Source: Zymoseptoria tritici IPO323
Taxonomy: Eukaryota; Ascomycota; Dothideomycetes; Mycosphaerellales; Mycosphaerellaceae
Reading direction: 5' to 3'
Length of the DNA: 64,000 nucleotides
Assembly: GCF_000219625.1 (NCBI RefSeq)
Contig: NC_018206.1
Coordinates: forward strand, 1,054,001 to 1,118,000
Made by a program: the position numbers and the translations under genes. The stretch's first letter is position 1. The number at the start of each line of letters is the position of its first letter. The notes beneath the pieces are model-generated. The model was not told the DNA's origin. It worked only from the letters and a program-made list of their open reading frames with translations, and did not search any database. Shown here piece after piece: positions 58,590 through 64,000 of this stretch.

Positions 58590-59558
58590 TCAGTCGCCTA
58601 ACGGGAAGTCCAGAAGCAGGGTACATATCTTCCGCGGGACCGACTTGGATACTTCCATCTCGCGCAAGCAGGCCTCTCGCATGAAGTTGTCCCGTCTGTG
58701 CAAAGCAGTGAGAGCTCTGCGCATCTGTGCGGCGGCCGGGTAGGTCGACGAGAGATAGCTCAACAGTGAGACGGCCAGCACGTAGACATCGTTGCATGCG
58801 GTGGACCTTCGACTAGGTGCTCCTAATTGTGGAGTGCGGTCGATGGCCAAGCACATGATGCCCACACTGGTGATCTCGTACGGATCTAAGCAGCATGTCC
58901 AAGCACTGCCCAGGTCATGCTGGCGCTCCACTTCCGCGAGCCAGCGCTTGACGGTCTCCACAGCTTCGAAGGTCTCTTCCGGATCAAGTCCGAGCGGTGC
59001 GAGATGCGGAGAACACGGACGAGTTGCGGATTGGTATAGGCAGACCAAGAGACGGCACTCCAGTCGTAGGAAAGTTTGCTTGGCAAGATCGTTGTCTTTG
59101 GAGCTTCCAGATGGTGGCGCTGCTTCTCGCCAGGAATGGAAGACATGAGTGAAATACATCCTGGGTCGGTCTCGGTTCTGCGTCAGCGTAGACAGTAGTC
59201 TTGCAGTACTATGTGTTTGGGATGAGAGGAGGTCTGGATGCTGTGGTTCCGACTTCGATGTGTAAGCTGGAGCCGGTGATTATGGGGCCGATGCTCCACT
59301 CACTTGGGTGGATATGTCGGCATCCGCTATTGCAAACGGCTGCCCCGTGACGAACGAAATTGCCCTAGCTAGCGTGAGTCTCGGTCGTCTCAAGTGAATC
59401 ATAGCAGAACTACTGACCTGTCCAGGGAATACAAAGTCCAGAACAAGAAGTGCCGGCAGTCCTCCTATGCGATGCTTACCCTTCGCCGACGACAGTCGGA
59501 GGAAGATCCAACTCTCCATCTGTGATGAAACCGACTGTTCTCGGCACACATTGAGCAT
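58590..59558 (-). pseudogene. Fungal-specific transcription factor domain fragment
   Basis: Minus-strand exons at about 59558-59410, 59375-59312 and 59160-58590 read GLPALLVLDFVFPGQ, then RAISFVTGQPFAIADADISTQ, the segment typical of the factor middle region (GRPxAIxDxDI), and a helical C-terminus (SAWTCCLDPYEITSVGIMCL, YVLAVSLLSYLSSTYPAAAQMRRALTALHR). No Zn2Cys6 cluster is seen upstream. It looks like a truncated regulator next to two other damaged genes. The exon borders are approximate. Confidence 0.45.
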
Positions 59559-59989
59559 CCGCTTGGCGACAGGTAGAGCAGTTCGGACTCATACGATCAC
59601 ATTATGCATGGGTCAGCTGCGAGCAACGGAGTCAATCCGGGCATTGGTATGGAGGCTCCACCTTCTGCTTCCGCGTCCAGCATCTTTAGCATGCATGCCG
59701 TCGTTGTTCCGGTCTGGGAGATACATCAGACACACTGTCGGACATTGCGCGACATTGATAGTCGGGGTGGATATAACTCGACCAGGTGATGTTGGTGGTC
59801 GAGAAAGCGGAGGCATGTCCGACAACGGACTGATTGGCTGAGGGGCAGTTCACCGACCGAAGAGAGTCACGATGAATTGCCGATGAAGGAGTACATATAT
59901 CTCAGGATGATTCCGTGGATTGGAGGCTGCAGAGCATCGAAATACCTCGAACGAATTTTGCACAACACCCTTCAGTTTAAGCACAACAC
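59559..59989. other. Spacer before aldolase pseudogene
   Basis: 430 bases without a recognisable gene; the missing DNA-binding part of the regulator fragment is not here. Confidence 0.35.
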
Positions 59990-60912
59990 ATCTCCAACAC
60001 TCCGGCCCCCAAAATCAACAACTCTTTTCGCGACAAGCTCGTTCGCAACGAAGTGGCTTCTCTGCTCACAGTGAAGCTCGTCCGCTCCGTCGAACTTCTA
60101 GGAATCGCAAAGACTGCCGGCTTCGATAGCATCCTTATCGACATGGAACACTCTTCATTCGACCTCGATACAACCGGGCAACTCTGCATCGCCGCTCTTT
60201 ACGCCGGCATCACTTTGATCGTTCGTGCTGCATCTAAAGAGCCATACTTTGTCTCAAGAATCCTCGACGGCGGTGCCCTCGGGGTTATCGTGCCTCACAT
60301 CAAGACGGTGCAAGATGCGAGAGACGTCGTCGCAGCTGCCAAGTTCCAACCTGTTAGACATCGATCTTCAACAAACGGCCTGCCTCACTTCCAATTCCAA
60401 TCTGTCACCGCTAAAGTGGCCAACCCAATCGTCAACACCAACACTCTGGTTAATCCTATGATCGAGACATTAGAGGCATTAGGCATTGGAGCTCGTCGAC
60501 GAGATTGCCGCTGTACCAGGAGTTAACTCCCTCCTCATCGGGCACTAACGATTTGACGGCAGAGATGGGTGTTTCAGGTCAATACGACGACCCTCGCTTG
60601 CTTGCTGCATACGAAAGGGTTATCGCTGCGTGCAAGAAGCACGGAGTATGGCTCGGCTGTAAAGGACTTCACGCCAGACTTAACCTTGTGGAGAAGTTCT
60701 GCAGCCTAGGAGTCGACTAGGTCATAGCTGCTACCGACGGTCCTCTTCTATTGAGCGGAGCGACCAAGCGAGCCGGCGAAATGGCGAGTCTGTCGGCGAG
60801 AAGTCGTGCGACGAACGGCTTAACGAATGGACTCGGGAATACGACCACGCCGTCAGCGTTGGCAGAGAAGCTGAATGGTGTCAAAGTCGCTGTGGTCGAG
60901 CAGCTATCATAA
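59990..60912 (+). pseudogene. HpcH/HpaI aldolase family pseudogene
   Basis: The frame SFRDKLVRNEVASLL then GIAKTAGFDSILIDMEHSSFDL, GALGVIVPHIKTVQDARDVV, NPMIETLEAL, AAVPGVNSLLIGTNDLTAEMG and a C-terminal GVD-stop-VIAATDGPLLL belongs to the class II HpaI/citrate-lyase-like aldolases, which cleave 2-oxo acids to pyruvate. Lesions: no in-frame ATG at the expected start, an extra base near 60488 and another near 60541, and TAG at 60718-60720 where Trp is expected. Metal-binding Glu and Asp of the family appear present. The tail ends VAVVEQLS at 60912. Confidence 0.75.
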
Positions 60913-62276
60913 TGCGATTCGCTGGAGAAGTTAGTTACTTACAGATAGAAACAGCCATGTATTCAGTTGATTGAAAACTGTGCTCAGTCTGACAATCTGC
61001 TTCCTCCTTCCTTTCCATTCTCTCCATCCATCGTATCCGCACTCTCCTCGAGCCGGGCAAGCAACATGACGCGCCGCTCTTTCCTTATGCCAGCAGTGCG
61101 ACTCCAGAAAGCCAACACTGTGCAGCATCAGCTGGAAGACGAGGATGGGAGTGAAGAGTGCGGAGAGCTGCATGGTTTTGCTGAGCAGGGATAAAATAGA
61201 TGAGATTTGCATGAGATGGTGGTGAAATGCCTTGCGTGTTGAGCGAGAATGGCCGATGTGTGGGCAGTATCAGTTGCAGAGAGTCAGCTATTGGGTTGTG
61301 AAAGTGTTTGAATTTTCAGAGATGGGCATCTCATCGGCCTCACCCCATGAGAGCAGCGTTGGTAGCAAGGCGTTGAATCGTGGACGGGGATGGCATGTCT
61401 TCGAGTGTTCCGCGAGGTGTTTCCTGGCGGTGAATAGCAAGCTTCACGAGTAGGTCTTTGCAGCTCCAGTTACGACCAGGAGTGCTCCGTCCGTGCGCTG
61501 ATTTTGACCTTTAGTCTACTATCTTAATCTTAAAATTATGGGTACATCGCCAGGTCACAGTCACAATTTACAGGTCGTGGTCTCGACCGCGTAGCCTCGC
61601 CCTTGCTGGACATACGTTAACAGGTCAGTGCTGCAAACGCAAGACGTGTTCCGACTTGGATGTTCCTCTGAGCTCGGGGAGTCGGGCGAGGTCTGCAACC
61701 CTCGTTCTCTCCCTTGACATCACGCGAGAGTAATATCCGAGTACGAGATGATCAGACGTTCGTCTGATCGGTCGAGATCTCACCACCTTTTACTTTCAAC
61801 ACCCTCGCAGCCGGCAGATTAAAAGCGTCCAGCAACACGTATACTGGTCGAGCTTCTGCCTGTCGCTGACGCTCCTGGCTAGCTATCCAGCACGAATTTT
61901 CCATTCGAGACCATGGTCGATGACAACAGCGACGCGGCGTGCGTGACTGTTGATGGGTCACCGCCCGCAAAGAAGAGGAGAGATTTGTTCCGTCAGCATG
62001 CCCACTGTGGGAACAAGGTGTGCGAGGTCGCAATTTCTGTTCCTCGTGGGTAATGCCTGGCCACGCGTGAGAATCTGGTGACTTCTGCGTTCATTCTAAG
62101 GATCACGAACTCTGTTGCGAAAACAATCAAACATGGAGGAGCAATGGACTGATGAGGAGGTCAGACGCTGACGTTTATATCCGTCCGATTCCTCTCCATT
62201 CTCGACTGTTTCTTCTCCATCGAAACCTCATTCGCCCTTTGACTTCTTCCAAGCTCTTTTGCACACCGACCCAACC
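60913..62276. other. Intergenic region with copy 1 of a diverged duplicated segment
   Basis: 60990-61420 resembles 63440-63930 (blocks such as GCGACTCCAG-AAGCCAACA and TTGAGCG-GAA-GG-CGATGT). The remainder to 62276 shows no gene. The minus frame 62033-61752 is not convincing. Confidence 0.5.
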
Positions 62277-62950
62277 ATGTTGAACCACCATCGCTTCCAC
62301 GCTCTGGTCGTCCTCGGAGCTGTGCTCCAGCTTCCCTTTGCCGTCATGGCAGAGGTTCCTACATGCGATCCCTTGCCGGACCACGCGAATTACAGTGGCG
62401 ACCACGGTCTCGACAAGAACGGCGCCTGGTGCCCCTACGACGACAGCCACTTCCAGAAACCTCTGGGTGTCGGATGCCAACGCGACTCGGAATGCCAGAG
62501 AGGCCCAAACCACAGGTCCATCTACCCATACACCAATGGCAAGGACTGGATGTCTATCAACTACGACGTCATCCTGACCCAAGGCACCGGAATCTGCGAC
62601 ACCGATCACCAGGGAGGCACCGTGTGCAACGCTGTGGTGAGTATTGAGGCTATCCTGCCAGGACGGAATGAATCACTAACGTCCCTCTCCAGATCCCACC
62701 GATCGATGCTCACCCGGGTGGGCCTGCTCAGCCCGCTGTTGCCCCCGGGTCAGATCCCAAGTCGACGTGTCGCGAGATCCTTTCCAAGGGAGGCGACACC
62801 GGTATCGGCATCGCGAATGGATGCTGGATCCCCTACGAGGGAACCCGAGTTCTGCAATGCATGCTCACGTGCAACAACTCCCCCTCCTGCAGCCCGGGCG
62901 ACGACCCGAACGAGGTTCACAAATACCTCGACCAATTCCCTGCATGTTGA
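62277..62950 (+). CDS. Secreted Cys-rich protein, 205 residues
   Basis: Exons 62277-62636 and 62693-62950 join in phase 0. The N-terminus MLNHHRFHALVVLGAVLQLPFAVMA is a signal peptide, cleaved before EVPTCDPLP. The mature part has about ten Cys (GAWCPYDD, GVGCQRDSECQRG, GICDTDHQGGTVC, STCREIL, NGCWIPY, LQCMLTCNNSPSC, QFPAC at the end). A Pro/Ala-rich linker (HPGGPAQPAVAPGSDPKS) separates two halves. I do not recognise the family. An in-frame ATG upstream at 62259 would spoil the signal peptide. Likely an extracellular protein. Confidence 0.75.
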
Positions 62951-64000
62951 GGGTGGTCAAACACTCTGGCGGTCGGGTCGAGGAACAATTTTCATTGCTC
63001 TGGCTGGAGCTTTTGATATCCCTCCCTCAGGCATACCTTGCCATCACCCAGGACACACAGCCACGCATCCCGCATCTGGGAAGGGACTTGGACGGATGAG
63101 ACAAATACCAAGAGAACGAGGCGGCACGAGCCTGGGCATTGTACATATACCCCTTGAATGCGATCATCTTTCCTCGTCACCCTACCTTCTACATTCCCTC
63201 CAGCTGCTCAGCAATAGCATGGCTCCATCAACAAGGAGCAAAAACGTGAAGTGAGACCCCTCTCTTCCTCTCTCTCTCTCTCTCTCTCCTCTCTCTCCAC
63301 AACCTTCAAAGATTGATGACAGCGAACCTTACAGCAATAAGCTCGTGGAGCATCCGCGTGCCAGCACCGTACAAGAAACAAAACAAAGACGGCGCCACCA
63401 CCAGCGTCCATACCTTCCAACCCATCTCCCACCCCCATCTCCCCCTCTCCCTTCATTTCGTCCCCTCCACCCATCTTGTCCGCTCCTTCCTCAAGCCGGA
63501 CAATCAACATGTCTTGCCGCAGCATTCTTTTGCCAGCAACGCGACTCCAGGAAGCCAACATCAGGAGAGCCCTCCGGCACATGTAGCATGCACTGATTTG
63601 TAAAGCAAAGGTCCGTAATGGCCCACCCACCGTTGGTATAGCAGTGTTAATCGCTCGGGGGCTCACCCCAGTCTTTCTTGTAAGTTGGATGAGAATGGTG
63701 TGACGGTGTGATGGTGAGTGAGGCGGTTTGAAATATTTTTACATGTTGAGCGGGAACGGACCGATGTATGAAAGAACCGATTTGCAGAGAATCGACTTGT
63801 GGGCTGTGTGAAGTATCTGATTTTTTCGGCTACGCCAGCTCTATAAGATGCAACAAGGTGTTGAATCATTGGACAGGGTGACATAGCTTCGAGATTTCCC
63901 CGAGATGAGAGGCCTGGGTTGGACATGCAGTTGCTTGTTTTGTGCCATTAGTGCGTGTCTACACGAAATGCCACCTGACTTGGTCGTCCAACTTCCTTGG
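62951..64000. other. 3' region with CT microsatellite and copy 2 of duplicated segment
   Basis: A (CT)n tract at about 63261-63297 is followed by a segment (63440-63930) diverged from 60990-61420. No coding frame here looks real. Confidence 0.5.
63261..63297. repeat. CT microsatellite
   Basis: A pure or nearly pure CT run of about 36 bases. Confidence 0.9.

Noticed and set aside
62259..63254. 331-codon unspliced ORF for the secreted protein
   Set aside because: Splicing 62637-62692 keeps Cys-rich sequence and ends naturally; the unspliced frame loses the Cys pattern after residue 126.

Overview
The window looks like a chromosome segment of a filamentous ascomycete (Pezizomycotina, most likely a Dothideomycete; the exact species is not decidable from sequence alone). 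The evidence is genes with many 45-70 bp GT-AG introns and lariat-type branch sites, a hybrid histidine kinase, Zn2Cys6 regulators, fungal GPCRs, many MFS permeases, and large repeat blocks with the CpA-to-TpA signature of repeat-induced point mutation (RIP).

Layout. 1-14243 is a normal gene block: the 3' part of a hybrid histidine kinase, a Frizzled-like receptor, an MFS transporter, a Cps1-type family 2 glycosyltransferase, a polysaccharide deacetylase and an arylsulfotransferase-fold protein. 15077-32208 is one 17.1 kb nested transposon block: a PIF/Harbinger DNA transposon (47-bp inverted repeats, TAA target duplication) was hit inside its transposase gene by chromodomain Gypsy element A, which was later hit by Gypsy element B (215-bp LTRs, TCCGC target duplication). 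All three are RIP-damaged. 32334-35166 holds two small secreted protein genes and a 53-codon tandem repeat. 35167-45692 is a second gene block: alpha/beta hydrolase, Dal5-type MFS permease, a seven-helix receptor, an FAD-dependent amine/amino-acid oxidase type enzyme and a UNC93-like membrane protein.

46500-54319 is a second, complete DNA transposon of 7.8 kb with an exact 8-bp target duplication (CTGATGGC). It carries a retroviral-integrase-like DDE transposase plus two further genes, and is itself interrupted by two copies of a SINE-like retroposon with 13-bp target duplications and AAAC tails, and by two hairpin-type inserts in its left terminal repeat. I regard it as the most notable object in the window.

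54381-60912 is a zone of decaying genes beside that transposon: a Zn2Cys6 regulator with several frameshifts, an MFS permease broken by a 56-bp tandem duplication and two Trp-to-stop changes, a transcription factor fragment, and a HpcH/HpaI aldolase pseudogene. The end of the window has a secreted Cys-rich protein gene lying between two diverged copies of a several-hundred-base non-coding segment.

Functionally, 1-6564 is a sensing and transport group. 7163-14243 looks like a cell-surface polysaccharide group (polymer synthase, deacetylase, membrane-anchored ASST-fold protein). 35167-45692 looks like nutrient uptake and catabolism with a receptor nearby. These groupings are inference from adjacency only.
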